Below, one piece after another: positions 1-11,461 of a stretch of 64,000 bases of DNA (its first letter is position 1; each line of letters starts with the position of its first letter). A program made the position numbers and the translations under genes. The notes under the pieces were generated by a model. The model saw nothing but the letters and a program-made list of their open reading frames with translations, made no database searches and was not told where the DNA came from. The stretch lies in contig JAKTNV010000004.1 of assembly GCA_022747635.1 (NCBI GenBank), positions 19,635,969 to 19,699,968 of the forward strand. Reading direction: 5' to 3'. The stretch is from Hetaerina americana. Taxonomy: Eukaryota > Arthropoda > Insecta > Odonata > Calopterygidae.

Positions 1-524
1 TCCACGAAAGGATTGGGAGAAGAAGAGGCATAAAAAGTTGTGTTGGGTGTTTTCCTAGTGGGCTGAATGGCTTGTGTCAAATTCTTTGTAGTTGGTTCAC
101 CTCATGGGTGTGTCGACTTCCGCATTTGGTTCAAGTGGATAGCTCATTGTATCAGAATAAAAATATTTATCTTTACTCATCCGTATAAATACATTGTTTT
201 TATATACTCCATCATAATGCGGGCATAATCCAGTTTTTTAAATTAATTACTGGCAATATATTATTCTTTGTTGCTTAAGGGTTACATTGCTGAAGATATA
301 TCAACAGCCATAGGTGCATTTTGCTCGTATTGAGAACGCAATGTCTGCAATAACGTGTTTGTACTTTAGATGTACAGTGAAATGCTAATGGAAAAGATTA
401 AGTGTATTTTTTGTGATATTTTTATGGGTATGTTTTCCTTGACAAAATAGCTTTTTGCTTCTGGAACAAAGGCAGGGGTTTGTACTCGTTGTTAGTCAAA
501 CTTATCATATGTACAATGTTGTAC
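1..524. other. AT-rich sequence, no gene seen
   Basis: I see no convincing open frame, RNA gene or repeat here. The composition is AT-rich and resembles intron or intergenic DNA elsewhere in the window. Confidence 0.5.
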
Positions 525-714
525 ATTTATTTATTTAGCCTTAGTCCGAAAACAGCACTCTGGCCTTTACATCGGACTATTAACAAAGAATAACAATGGA
601 GACGATTACAAATACCCAAAGCCCTAGGTGGAAGAAACCCATCCAGGCGGGAATCGAACCCGCTACCCATGGATTGGCAGACGAGGACGTTACCCCGCCG
701 CCACCGAGGCCGGC
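525..714 (-). mobile_element. tRNA-derived SINE, minus strand
   Basis: Read on the minus strand, the element starts near 714 with a tRNA-like head. A perfect RNA polymerase III B box, GGTTCGATTCC, is the complement of 650-660. An A-box-like stretch around TCGGTGGCGGC is the complement of about 696-706. The unrelated body ends in a CTAAATAAATAAAT tail at about 525-540. A tRNA-like promoter head plus an A/T-rich tail is the usual plan of a tRNA-derived SINE. I could not see clear target-site duplications. A functional tRNA is unlikely because the arms do not pair properly. Confidence 0.65.
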
Positions 715-896
715 AAACATGTGTCAATCATAAATATTGTGCATTGTTGAGAAAACAGAATGGAAATGATTTCTATCTGTGCCTGCTGCCTTCCCCGACA
801 ATTGATTTTTTGTGACATTAGTTTCAGAGGAAATGGTAATTTTGATTATGTTGATAGTTCAATATTTATTTTCATATGTTTCTTTTCTACTTACAG

Positions 897-937
897 GTGA
901 GTGCTCTGCTTTGGCCGTATTTTAAACTTCTTGTTTG
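897..937 (+). other. Candidate recursive splice site with 41-nt RS-exon
   Basis: A long pyrimidine tract ending TTCTACTTACAG at 896 is followed at once by GTGAGT at 897-902, so an acceptor and a donor are fused with no bases between them. This is the arrangement of recursive splice sites (ratchet points) known from long insect introns. A second donor, GTGAGT at 938-943, lies 41 nt downstream, where an RS-exon's own donor would be expected. The 41 nt are open in one frame only. It could also be an ordinary small exon or a chance match, and no flanking exons of a host gene are visible upstream. Confidence 0.3.
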
Positions 938-3849
938 GTGAGTTCATCGCAATTTCAACATACAATGGAACTAGTTTAAAACTACTTTTAGTAATTTGCA
1001 GTCGATATTTAGGATTTATTAGAGATTATTGTTTGAATTTTATGCTAGTGTTTTTGTGGCTGAAAATGTTAATTATTTTATCTCTTGATACTGGGAAGAA
1101 ATTGTTGAAATTTCATGTAGTTGAAGTATGGATTGGGACGTACGTATGCATATGGCATGTGCCAAATTTCGTTTTTTTATTTGTATTCAAATTGACATAG
1201 AAATATAAGAATAAGATTTAGGAGAATTAAGAGAAAGATGTTTTCTTCTGCTAGCATTTTCAAAGCTTGTTTCTTGAAAATGTTCAATTTTCCATTAATC
1301 CATTACTGTCGCTTAAACTTATCTTCGATATTATATATTTCGATTTTTATGTGCCTACCGATACATGCTCATTAATTGACCTACATTTTTTGTCTTTTTA
1401 AACTCACGCCTTATTTAGTTTTGATCCTTTATTTTACTTGTGTTTCCATTTTATCACTAGGGAAACAGTTGTTTGAATTTCTCTTGTTATATTTTTCAAT
1501 TTTGGAGAAATCAGTTCATTGAAACAGGCATTTTCATGCAGTATTAGCGGGTCAGATGCGCTTGTCGGAAAATGATATATTTTAGAGCTTTGAAACATGT
1601 ATTGCTTTCGAAGCGACGCCACTTAATGAATAATGGCGATTATTTTTACACTCCATAAATTATCGCAGATACCATTCATTTTAAGAGCTGCATTAAATTC
1701 AACGATTTTTCTGTCACAATATTTTTTGAAACCACGTTCTCCAATTATTTTAGCCGGACGCCGGACGGAATTCGGAAGAGATCACGTCTATTCACTTTCC
1801 GCGCAAATTAATTCTCACCTGTTTGCCATGCCCCCAATTTTTAATGCCGCAGTGACGCCACACTTGAGTCTATTACCCGCCCTTTTTTCCAAAGCATGAC
1901 GCACTTTTTTGATTTCCAATAAATTCCAACTTTTATTAAATGCTATATATTCTTCTGGGCCGCGTTAAAAATTCCTTGTCTACGAACGCCAGGGAATTTA
2001 TATGGAGTCATTATGACCCGTCGGTTCTCGAAAAGGTATTTATTTGCACGATGCCTTACAGCGAGCGTGAATTTTTGATAGTCCGTGTCCCTACGGAAGG
2101 TGAGAACAAGTGAAAGTCGGCCGGTGTCACTCTCCCGTCGTGTGCTGGCGACAGAGTTTCGTGACATAATATGGTGCGCCTGGGATTTTCTCACGTTCTC
2201 TGGTGAGTGCGTTGCAGGCTGTGATTTTCTAGAGGCTGGCAAGGTTGCCTTTGTTCCTTTTTCTCCTTCTTTGCCGTTCCGTTTATGTGGATGTTGTTGT
2301 GGGCAATTTTGATGTCGTTGGGTTCGATTCTGTGCCTGGGTATTCATTTATGAATATTTCCTACAATATTTTGATACTTTAGTTATGAAACTATCATTGT
2401 AAATTTTTGAACCAGCCATTTTTTATTACTGTCCTCAATATTTTACTACCAATTTCAATTGTAAACTAATCGAAACAAGTAGTTATCGCCATTTTGATTG
2501 AAGAAGGGTGATCACTTTAAATTTTTCATCACATCCGAATAGCTTTTTGTGAGACTTCTATTAGTTTCGCGGAGCAGCTAACGCGAGTCTAATGAAAAAC
2601 CTGAATACAATGTCGAATATTTCGTTTACCTAATACTGGTGATTTTATCGATATTTTAAGGAAAGAAAATTCAGTTGAAGGAGTGGAGCTTTAACTCTAA
2701 AGGTAGAAGTCCTACCATGAGCAAAGCTAATAAATCTCTCGACACTTCGCAAACATTGAGAGAGAATCAACTGGATTTACATATTCTGAATTGAAGACGT
2801 GCTGATGGCAATGATAGAATGAAATATGTACATATATGAGCGGAAGATACTGCCGATAAATTGCATAAATAAAGCACTTTGAAAAGTATGAATATTTGAA
2901 GACATGGTTTGCGTTATGAAGAATTAAAAACTGAGCAGGAAGCTGAGCGAAGATTGGGGTAAGGACACTCGATAATTATGATCGAATCGTTGAGAGATTC
3001 GCATTCGGATATCTTCTCGCACCTAGGGAGCCAACCGTTATTTGGCGTCATGGTTTACCAGTGCCACACGAAGAGGACGAGTCACCTGAAACCGATCGTA
3101 CCCACGTATCCATGTACTCGCCATTTAGATATCTGGAGGGTGAGGGCTTAGAGGTAGGAGGGAGTAAATAACGCAAAGGAGATAGGCGCAGCTGTTCGCT
3201 GTGCCAACAAGGGCTTCACCCTCGCCCGCTCATGTTTACTGCTTCCTTCTCGGAACCATCTCCTCCCGTACAGTATCGCTCAAACATGAAAGAGTGTTTG
3301 GCCATACAGACTAACCGACGTGCACACATCGCTCGCCCTCATCCCACCCGTCCCTCCCTCAATCGTCGTCACGAGTCAGCCGTGCACAGTGTCAGTCAGT
3401 CCCGCTCATCCTCCTCGTGGTGGGTCGTGGTTGCCCCCACGCGCGTCCTTGGACTGTGCGTCCTATTCTCTTGGAGGAAGGGAATCCCTACTCTGCCGCG
3501 GTAATTTATCTTTTCGGCCAAAACGACGGGAATTAATCCCACTTTCCGTCGTAGGTGTAGGGAATCTTCCCATGCTGATGACTGCGACAGCCTACAGGTC
3601 AGAGTTTTTTCGCTACCATGTCTCTAGATATATCGCTAGTGACAAATGGAATATTTTACCTTATGCTATGGTTAGGTGTGTCTGGACTGAGACTATGCCT
3701 TGACCGTCTCGTTGTGATGTATGTCGACTGCCTGCCGTTGTCGGTGTTAACCCACACAGATTTTGTTCCGTTGATGCTATCTCGTTCATATGATATCGCC
3801 CTATTTTTCACGAGTAAAGCTTGCTATTTTTATATCCTAATATCTACAG
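938..3849. other. AT-rich sequence, no gene seen
   Basis: Apart from the donor-like bases at its start, I see only short chance open frames. The part at about 3,010-3,560 is more GC-rich (sites such as CTCGCCCGC) but shows no recognisable protein or RNA. Confidence 0.4.
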
Positions 3850-3965
3850 ATAAAAGACGTAATGTGGAACGTGCCCGTGAATGCTACAGAGACTTGGCTC
3901 ATCAGGAAAGAGGACGAGCGGAGAGACTCAGTGGAGAGATGATAAAATTACGCATTAAATGGAGA
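3850..3965 (+). CDS. Candidate internal coding exon, unknown protein
   Basis: An acceptor-like TATCTACAG ends at 3,849 and a donor-like GTAAGA begins at 3,966. The 116 nt between them read as two bases plus 38 codons, giving a very charged, helix-prone peptide that begins KRRNVERARECYRDLAHQE and ends KLRIKWR. The strong bias towards Arg, Glu and Lys and the lack of stops differ from the chance frames nearby. The upstream intron would be phase 1 and the downstream intron phase 0. I do not recognise the protein. No partner exon is visible and the pyrimidine tract is only moderate, so this could be a chance frame. Confidence 0.25.
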
Positions 3966-6900
3966 GTAAGACCATCGAAGAATAGTCCGATGTGCTAGAA
4001 GAAGCTGTTTAAAATTCGAGGTTAGCAGAAATAATGAAATTAGTGGTCTCGATAGAAAAATTATGGAATAGGGAGGTGTAGAGGGAGGGAAAGAATACTT
4101 TCAGATGGCGTAAACGGGATTCGGTGGGTGTGAGAATCTGACGAAGGAATAGATTTGGGCGGAGGGTGCGTGCAGAAGTGTTTACAAACCCTCAAGTACT
4201 AATTTTTTCGGGCTCTGAGCTGAAGCGACCTCTACTTTAGCTTGTTTAGTTGTTAAGTTTAGCTGGAATATGAAATTATCATTTAAAATATAGTGTAATC
4301 ATTTATTTCCATAAACATCACTCTTGTGCGTATCCATTTTTATAATTTACGAGTTGGTTTTTGAATTACCGAAATGAAATTTTCAATTAAATCTATTTCA
4401 GGATATACAAACAAAGCTTGAACTGTATTCCGCTGATTTTTCAATTGAAGTGCTAGTCATTGAGGAAGGACAAAAACATTTACCACTTGTCGTATTTTCA
4501 TGGCTGGTTCTTGGACTCGATTTTGACGGGAGATACCCGCTACCACTATGAATACTCATTTACATATACCTCATCATCCGACTTGCATCATCTATAGGCT
4601 TACTACCCGAATTCCAGGAATTCTTTCTTTCCTCTGTAAACTCTTAATATGCAATTTTTTCTCAACGTTTGCGTTACACGTACGCGAATGTTTGTTTTTC
4701 TCTTGTGTTCTTGTTTATAAATAGGTTTTAGGATGTGTAATAATATGGTCCGAAGCGGAGGTTATATCGAACCTCGAGTTCAGTATGCAACTCCTTGCGT
4801 AACAAGAAAAATCTCTATCATTTGCGAAAATACAATTTTCATACCCGCGGTCCAATTCGAATGCGTGCATTTTCCTGGCGGATGTGTTATTAACTTTTGA
4901 TCAAGTATGTATTGGATCTCTAAGAAATATGAATCCCTGATAAAAATTATCATTTTATTTTTAAAATAAATCAATCATATTAGTTGACTTTTTTATTGAA
5001 TACGAAAATCCGATGTGACCGTTAAGGTCAATTATATGATTACCGTTCAAACTTACCATTCAAAGATAGCTTGTGTTAACCAGGTTAAACCATGTAGCGT
5101 GGTGGTCATTTTCATAAGTAAGCATTTTGGAACGGAATGGATGCTTATCATTGGAAATAGTTCCACGAGACGTAGAAAATTAGTATTAATGCTATCAGGA
5201 ATTATATTTCATCCCTAGAAAACTGAAATAACTATATTGCAATGCAATAAATATAATGGGTGCGGAATCAGGTAAATAAATTTTATATTTAAGCGAATAG
5301 AAGTACAAAAATAATAAGCAAAGCTTTAAATACGTGGTTTAGAAGATACCCTACTTTATGAACTCAGAAGGCCACGTGACTAATATTACCTAATTACCTA
5401 TTAATAGCGTGGTATCCGAGAAGTAACTTCCGTCCTAGAGATCTCTTTAACATTAGGGGGAAGTTACTGGAAGAATGAGATTAGACTTATTTATTATTGT
5501 ATTATATTTCGGGGTTCTCGAGGAAACATTTCTGCCATCGTAAAGCAGCACCTATTGTCGAATCGAAGTATGCTTTAACGCATTCCATTTCTTTTTATCA
5601 TTTTTGTCCACACCGCGGGAAACGCTACGAATGGAGCTGTTCTTTCGTAGACCGTAGCCGTGTAGAAAGAAATGTAATCCTACTAATAGGCTTAATAAAG
5701 TTAACGATGTCCACCTAAACGATCCTATCGAGAACAATAATACAGTTTTTTTAAGATTTTTACTTAGGAATTTAGTATTTGATTTTAGAGCATGTGCATT
5801 TATTTTTTTTCAACATGATTTTCGTAGTATTTTTTTTAGGTTAAAAACTTTAGGAATCCTTTTATTTATCAAATTACTTGCTGATTATGGGACTAAAAAG
5901 CGGTAAAGAATTGACTTTCACAGGGGTAAACCCTTCGTAAAGTGGAAAAGGAGAAAAGAAATGCCTAGTTCGGAATGAAGTTGATTTTTTGAGAGAAGTC
6001 TGAGGGCTCCTGCAGTGGAGAAAATTAGTTTGTACAACGAAAACTAAGACGATATAAAAGTAAGCCATTAATTTTATTGGCATAGACGTGAAACGTTTGA
6101 TCCCACATATGTCATACGATTATTAATTCGTAAAAACCCATTTTGAAAGTGGAAAATTTTCACTAACTTCTCTGTATATTAAATGGAAAGTTCTCAGTCG
6201 TGTATTGTACATTAAATTTTTAAAACTCTTTTGGGGGAGGAGATTAATCGGATTCCTCGGCAATATTTCTTTAAAATGACATAATTTCAGGCGTAACATG
6301 GTGGATGTCCTTCATGATGGAAGCAAAGTATCTTCTTTCATTGGTATTTCTTTCAGATATCTGTTCGGCACACTTTAATTGCTACTGATCTCCGGATGGG
6401 TTAGAATTTGAAAGCTAATTATTCCTTTCTGTTACCCTTTGTGTATTCTCCTCTTAATAGGTAAAAGACGTTTTATATGTACATTTTCTAATTCTTGTTC
6501 AACCTTCTCCCCCTCTGTATTTTCTATATTTCCTACTCTGATACTAATTTCCGGTTATTCTGATTAAGTACGAAAAAGGTCACATGTATTTCACCTCAGC
6601 CCATTCATCAAAGTATGTTTATCGGTCATCACAAGAGTTGTGTGGTACATTTAAATTACGGAGCATCGTTTTCACGGAGCACTTGGTGAAATGATGCGGA
6701 TACTTTTTAGATAGGGAAATATTTTGCGACCCAAATGTTTCTTTATAATCTTCCATGGTTGAAGAAGAAATCGTTATTGACTGCAAAAGTTTTTCAGTCG
6801 GGCAAAGAACAACTGCGAGGTAGCATTGTGAAATAGTTGATTTATATTCATTGATGCATGTACAAATAAGAGACGTCAAAGAACTACAGGTTGTGCCCGA

Positions 6901-9519
6901 CTGATTTAACCCATTTCAAATGAAATTTCATCCACATATTACACACAGTTGTCGTGTAGGAATGTCCTCCTGCATTACATAATAGGGCGAGAGGGAGAAA
7001 GAGAAACGCGAGGAGCCGGAGTGGAGCGTAGAGGTGTGGTGGCTGAGGGCGGGGAAGATCACGGAGGGGGAGTATACGGAACAAGGGGTCAAGCCTCGTC
7101 GGACAACTCTCCGCCCTCTCTCCTCTTCCACCCCATTCCTTTCCGGTTTTCCGTCCACTCTCCTTTTCTTCCCACCAGCCTTTCATCCCCACCCTTCCTC
7201 ACTTTCGTTCCTCCCGAATTCCTCCTCTCTCTCCATTTCTCTCTCCCCCTTCCGACTACTTCTTCCCTCTCCCCAATCCGCCGTCCCTCTTCTTCTCCCG
7301 TCGCTACTGTTGTTATGTGATGAAGGGTGGTCTGGCTATTTGTGGGAGAAATCGTTGAGAAATTAGAGAAAAGATAAACCGCGAGGAATGAAGGGGCATG
7401 CCTTTATGGTGGGGACTGTTCTCTACATCAAATGTTGACCAGTCCACAAATGAAAGCGGGAAGAAGTAGCTCTTAATAAGGAACTAAGTGGCTTCTATTT
7501 TCCGTATGTTTAAAATACTAGGAAAAGGATTAGTTGCAGGTACGCCGTAAATTTCAATGCAAATTATGTACATTATTTTAATTTTGTAACATTTTCTTAT
7601 AATTTAAGATTAATATTTAGTTATATATAGATTTTTGAGTGTTTATTGTTTCATTGTTTTCAGCATATCTGCGTCATAAAATATGGAATGGGTGCTATTC
7701 ACGAGTACCAAGCTACGAAAGAAAAAACGCAATGTCAAAGGACTTCATGTAAATATGTAAACGCTTTCTGTCCGTGGAGGTTTTCATGGGACGACCCATC
7801 ATCATCTGTGTAGTGAGCTTGTCTTGCATCCACCCCATTCGTTTCAGCATGTTCCTTTGCCCACTTAAAATCGGCTTTTTCGAGTTACCGATCCTTACTT
7901 TTTAGAGATGTTGAGTGTGCATAGTGGGCACTAAATACACAATTGCTTCGGCATTACTTCTCATGGCGTCTCACGTCAGCTCAATAAAAACATCCAGACA
8001 CTTATAGCGGCAATCGAAAGCTCAACAAGAGGCTGGGTGTTTAAGACTCCCTTTGCTCTGTGATTCCCCGAAGTCGTTCGCTTCGTTTTTATTTTATATG
8101 TAATTTGTATGGGTGTTATTGATTCATCTGACTAGTTGTCATCGATAAAGCGTTCGTCTCGTATTCAAAGCATGATTATGAGTAATTGAGTTGGTAAATG
8201 AACAAGACACTCGCTCCAAAGTGGCGCATGTGTACCACGTTAATGTCTCCAGATCTAAGGTGGTATTAACCGGAGCGGGGAACTGTGTTTCAATCATTAT
8301 TTCATAGTGGAACAATTATACCTAACCAATTATGGCAATTCAGTTTAGAGATATGCCATCTAATTATTTAGCCGCTAGTTTCGGCCCAGGCGAGAAGTAT
8401 TAGGTCCTTTACTACATCAGAGGGGTCATTTTTGTCATTAAATATTCCATTTAATTTATTTATCGGAAGATTTATCCCCTCGTAAATTTATCATAAATCG
8501 ATGATCAACAATTATGAAAGACTTATGACTTAATATAAAAGATTAAAGATATGTGGTGTGAGACTTATTTTCTTTCGCCTTAGGACCTTCTTTTATAAAA
8601 TGGAGATGCCCAGCACGGAATAATCTCGCGATAATGTATGCGTGACTTGAATGTGGACTAATAACTTTTCCACGGGTATTTCACTTTGATAATTTCATAG
8701 CTTACGTCCGTTAAAACCATTTACCGACGTAAATTAGCAAGTTTCAGGAAATGGCGCCGTTGAATCCGATGACAATATTTCGTAAAGGAACACTGTCATG
8801 TTCCTACTAATCGTATTAAAGAGTGTTTTTAGCTGTTCCCAGTCTATTTCCCTTTAATCATGATTATTCTTTTGCATAGTCTCGCTATCATCGTTGCTTG
8901 ATTGTTGATATTGTTTAATCCAAATTCTGAGAACGCCTATGGACCTTTGTGGTTAATTTAAAAAAAATGGTCGGTGGAAAATGTTTGCTTATGTAATTTT
9001 TTTGCTCTTTTCGCTGACACTACTTTTGTAATTGCCGTTTCGTAAGCTATCTACTCCTATATCCTACCCTTCGAGATGTGGTATGGGTTTGTGCCAGGGG
9101 TTGTTAGGCCACCAGTCAATAAGGTAATTAATGGCTATTTGCATTCCGTAGCGATTTACTTTACAGAAATTCGAATTTTCGTACAGTACAGTTTTATACA
9201 TCGTAGTCACTAATTGTGTCACGAAAATAGCAGTCCTAGTGTTGGTATAAACGGCAGTTACCTTTCCATAATGTCTGTGGTGTAACCCCCCCCCCAATTG
9301 TATGCAAGGCTAGAATTATTCCTCCCGGGTCAGCGTTAATTCAATGCGACTTTTTTCTATAGCGGTTAATGTCGTTAATTTATCTTCTTGCTTCCACTCC
9401 AAGTGTTTGTAATAGCAATATGACGCTTCGTATTCGTTCGAAACGATTAGCCTACGTAAAACAATCCTTCCTTTTCATTCGATATTTCTCCAGTATACGT
9501 TAGATGAAATCATGTTAGT
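3966..9519. other. Long gene-free AT-rich stretch
   Basis: No recognisable coding sequence, RNA gene or transposon was found. The only distinct feature is the pyrimidine-rich tract at about 7,085-7,312, listed separately. The short C-run near 9,287-9,296 is simple sequence. Confidence 0.4.
7085..7312 (+). other. Pyrimidine-rich tract
   Basis: About 230 bases of the plus strand are mostly C and T, with runs such as CTCTCTCCATTTCTCTCTCC. It gives long but low-complexity open frames rich in Ser, Pro and Leu on both strands, which I do not regard as genes. Such tracts can form triplex DNA or act as promoter or splicing elements, but nothing here shows a role. Confidence 0.5.
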
Positions 9520-9812
9520 TGTAGTAGTTTAATGGGAGGAGATGACTGAGCAGTAAAGATAATTTGCGCCACCATGGATGGTTAGGAAAGGAAGGGTGGA
9601 GAGAAAACCGGCGTCGGCAGTAGCGTACTCTAGTCGAAAGGCGCCAAGGGGTCCGCAGTTTAACGCCCCATCCGACGGACGTCGTACTCACTCAAAGTCC
9701 TCTCCACAAAGCACCTCAACTAGGGATCGGGATACCACTGACAAATATTTGTTTTCTCCTGGATTTGAACCTGGGCCCTTTCGATGGGATTCCTGTACGT
9801 AAGCCACCGTAA
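9520..9812 (-). mobile_element. SINE-A copy 1, tRNA-derived, minus strand
   Basis: This copy shares its body with copies at 34,764-34,890 and 36,558-36,848; the shared core includes GGTGGAGAGAAA and AGTCGAAAGGCGCCAAGG. On the minus strand the tRNA-like head lies at the right end: A-box-like GGTGGCTTACGTACAGG near 9,795-9,811 and B box GGTTCAAATCC (complement of 9,761-9,771). The tail at the left end is AAACTACTAC. Read on the plus strand the body gives an open frame of 74 codons that recurs in copy 2, but this is a side effect of the repeat and not a gene. Confidence 0.7.
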
Positions 9813-9862
9813 TATTAGAATCTGCGAGTGCTACCTTGATATTCCTTAAGCGCGGAAGAATG

Positions 9863-10075
9863 GATTCCTGATAGGACTTGTGAATGTCTCTTGCTCTTCA
9901 GCATCCGCACGGCAAGTGGAAAGATCCGGAGTTCAAGTCCCGGTCTAGGAAATATTTTTACACTGGTGATTTGCCTGATTGCGCCTTCCCCACCTCTACT
10001 GTGTTCGTCCTTTATATGTGTTCCTATACCTCTTCCTTAATCTATTTCCATGTTAATAAATAAATATATTAATAA
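9863..10075 (+). mobile_element. SINE-B copy 1, tRNA-derived, plus strand
   Basis: The head reads TTCCTGATAG, then GCATCCGCACGGCAAGTGG and a B box AGTTCAAGTCC at about 9,929-9,939. The body contains CGTCCTTTATATGTGTTCCT and ends in an AATAAATAAATA tail at about 10,055-10,070. The same sequence lies inverted at 10,136-10,320, which shows that this is a repeat family. The A-box region is more decayed here than in the other copy, so this one is probably older or inactive. Confidence 0.7.
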
Positions 10076-10098
10076 CTATACATACATATATATATATC

Positions 10099-10132
<34 letters not shown>

Positions 10133-10136
10133 TCAT
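10076..10136. repeat. (AT)n microsatellite between two SINE-B tails
   Basis: The segment is nearly pure alternating AT with a few interruptions, such as ATCG near 10,098. It sits exactly between the tails of the two inverted SINE-B copies. Confidence 0.85.
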
Positions 10137-10320
10137 ATATACAGAAACAGATATAAGGAAAAGGGATAGGAACACATATAAAGGACGAACACAATAAAGG
10201 TGGGGAAGGCGGAATCGAACGGATCACAAGAGTAAAAATATTTCCTTGACCGGGACTCGAACCTCGGATCTTTCCACTTGCCGGGCGGATGCTCTTAACC
10301 ACTTGAGCTATCGAGGAAAC
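10136..10320 (-). mobile_element. SINE-B copy 2, tRNA-derived, minus strand
   Basis: On the minus strand the element starts GTTTCCTCGA near 10,320. It has a good A box, TAGCTCAAGTGG, and a good B box, GGTTCGAGTCC, within a tRNA-like head whose ends TTTCCT and AGGAAA can pair like an acceptor stem. The body contains CGTCCTTTATATGTGTTCCT, as in copy 1. The head resembles a tRNA closely enough that a tRNA scanner might score it, but the body and the second copy show that it is a SINE. Confidence 0.75.
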
Positions 10321-10420
10321 GTAATTTACCCTGAGATCCGTGGGTCTAATATGTCGCCAAGCGCCCCGATTCTTTAGCCAAGAGATGGCGTCAGGGGACT
10401 GTTTCACCCACCAAAGGTGG

Positions 10421-11461
10421 TGGGTAGTATACGATCAGTTAGAGGGCATAATCGCGTGTGTTCCTGCAGGGAAACATTTGATAGTGATGGGGGATTGGAA
10501 TGCGACGGTAGGCGAAGGAAGAGATGGTGACGAGGTTGGGGACTACGGTTTAGGCACGAGGATTGACCGCGGGGAGAAAGCAGAGTATTTCTGCAGGAGA
10601 CAGGGGTTAGTCATCACCAACACTTGGTTTAGACACCACAAAAGAGGCCGGTGTACATGGAAAATGCCAGGTGACTCAGAAAGGTATCAGCTAGATTATA
10701 TTCTGGTTAGACACAGGTTTAGGAACAGTGTGATAAATTCCCACAGCTTCCCGGGAGCGGATGCGGACTCTGACCACAATTTAGTTGTTATGAAATGTAG
10801 CGTCCGTTTCAAAAAGATAAGGCAGGGGCGGCGAGTTAGAAAATTGAATGTAGAAGCATTAAATGGTTTGAAAAGGAAGGAATACAAACAGGCGGTAGAG
10901 AAAATCATGGAGGATAGTAAAGAGCTAAGTACTATCGAAGAGAAATTGGAAAGGATCAAGAAAGGGTTGTCTAAAGCCGCAAAAGACACTATTGGAACCG
11001 TTAACGCTAAAAGGACTAGGAAACCATGGATCACGTCTGGGATGATTACAAAGATGGATGAGCGGCGAAAATGGAAGAATGTAAATACAGAGTTGGGCAA
11101 AATGAAGTACGAAGAATTGAACAATAAATTGAGGTTGGCAACAAATAAAGCAAAAGAAGCATGGTGGAAGACGTAGTGCGAGGATATGGAAATTCTGCAG
11201 AGGAAGGGTGAAATCGTTGCGCTTTACAGCAAAGTTAAATCTTTACCGGGAAGTAAGAAAGTGAGATCGACGATTGCGGTTAGAGATAAGGCGGGTAAGG
11301 TAATAGTTGAGGCAGGAAAGATCCAAGAGAGATGGAAGGAATATATAGAAGAACTGTATGGTAAAGAGCTTAGACCAACAAAGTTAGTCATAGAAAAGGA
11401 ACATGACGTAGAGGAAAATAGCTTACGACCAGGCATACTAGACAATGAGAAAGGGCATTAA
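10421..11461 (+). pseudogene. LINE endonuclease region, broken
   Basis: This is the C-terminal part of an apurinic-like (EEP family) endonuclease of a non-LTR retrotransposon, which nicks target DNA for insertion. Visible motifs are GDWNATVGEG near the start, the YQLDYILV stretch and the catalytic SDHNLVV. The N-terminal part of the domain is missing through 5' truncation. A linker of charged helices follows. An in-frame TAG at 11,174-11,176 interrupts the frame, which then continues unchanged to 11,461, where a frameshift near 11,440-11,455 moves the reading to the reverse-transcriptase frame. The first 27 or so codons of the longest open frame (from 10,340) belong to flanking SINE or unique sequence and not to the LINE. 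Confidence 0.8.

Noticed and set aside
9578..9802. Open frame of 74 codons with a near copy at 36,610-36,909, looking like a duplicated small gene
   Set aside because: Both lie within SINE-A copies, and the frame runs antisense through the tRNA-like head. Similarity reflects the repeat and extends beyond the frame.
10220..10320. Possible functional tRNA gene on the minus strand
   Set aside because: Good A and B boxes exist, but the arms pair imperfectly and the sequence continues into a body shared with 9,863-10,075, so it is a SINE.
10696..11124. Open frame of 142 codons on the minus strand
   Set aside because: It is antisense to the LINE endonuclease region and has no domain of its own.
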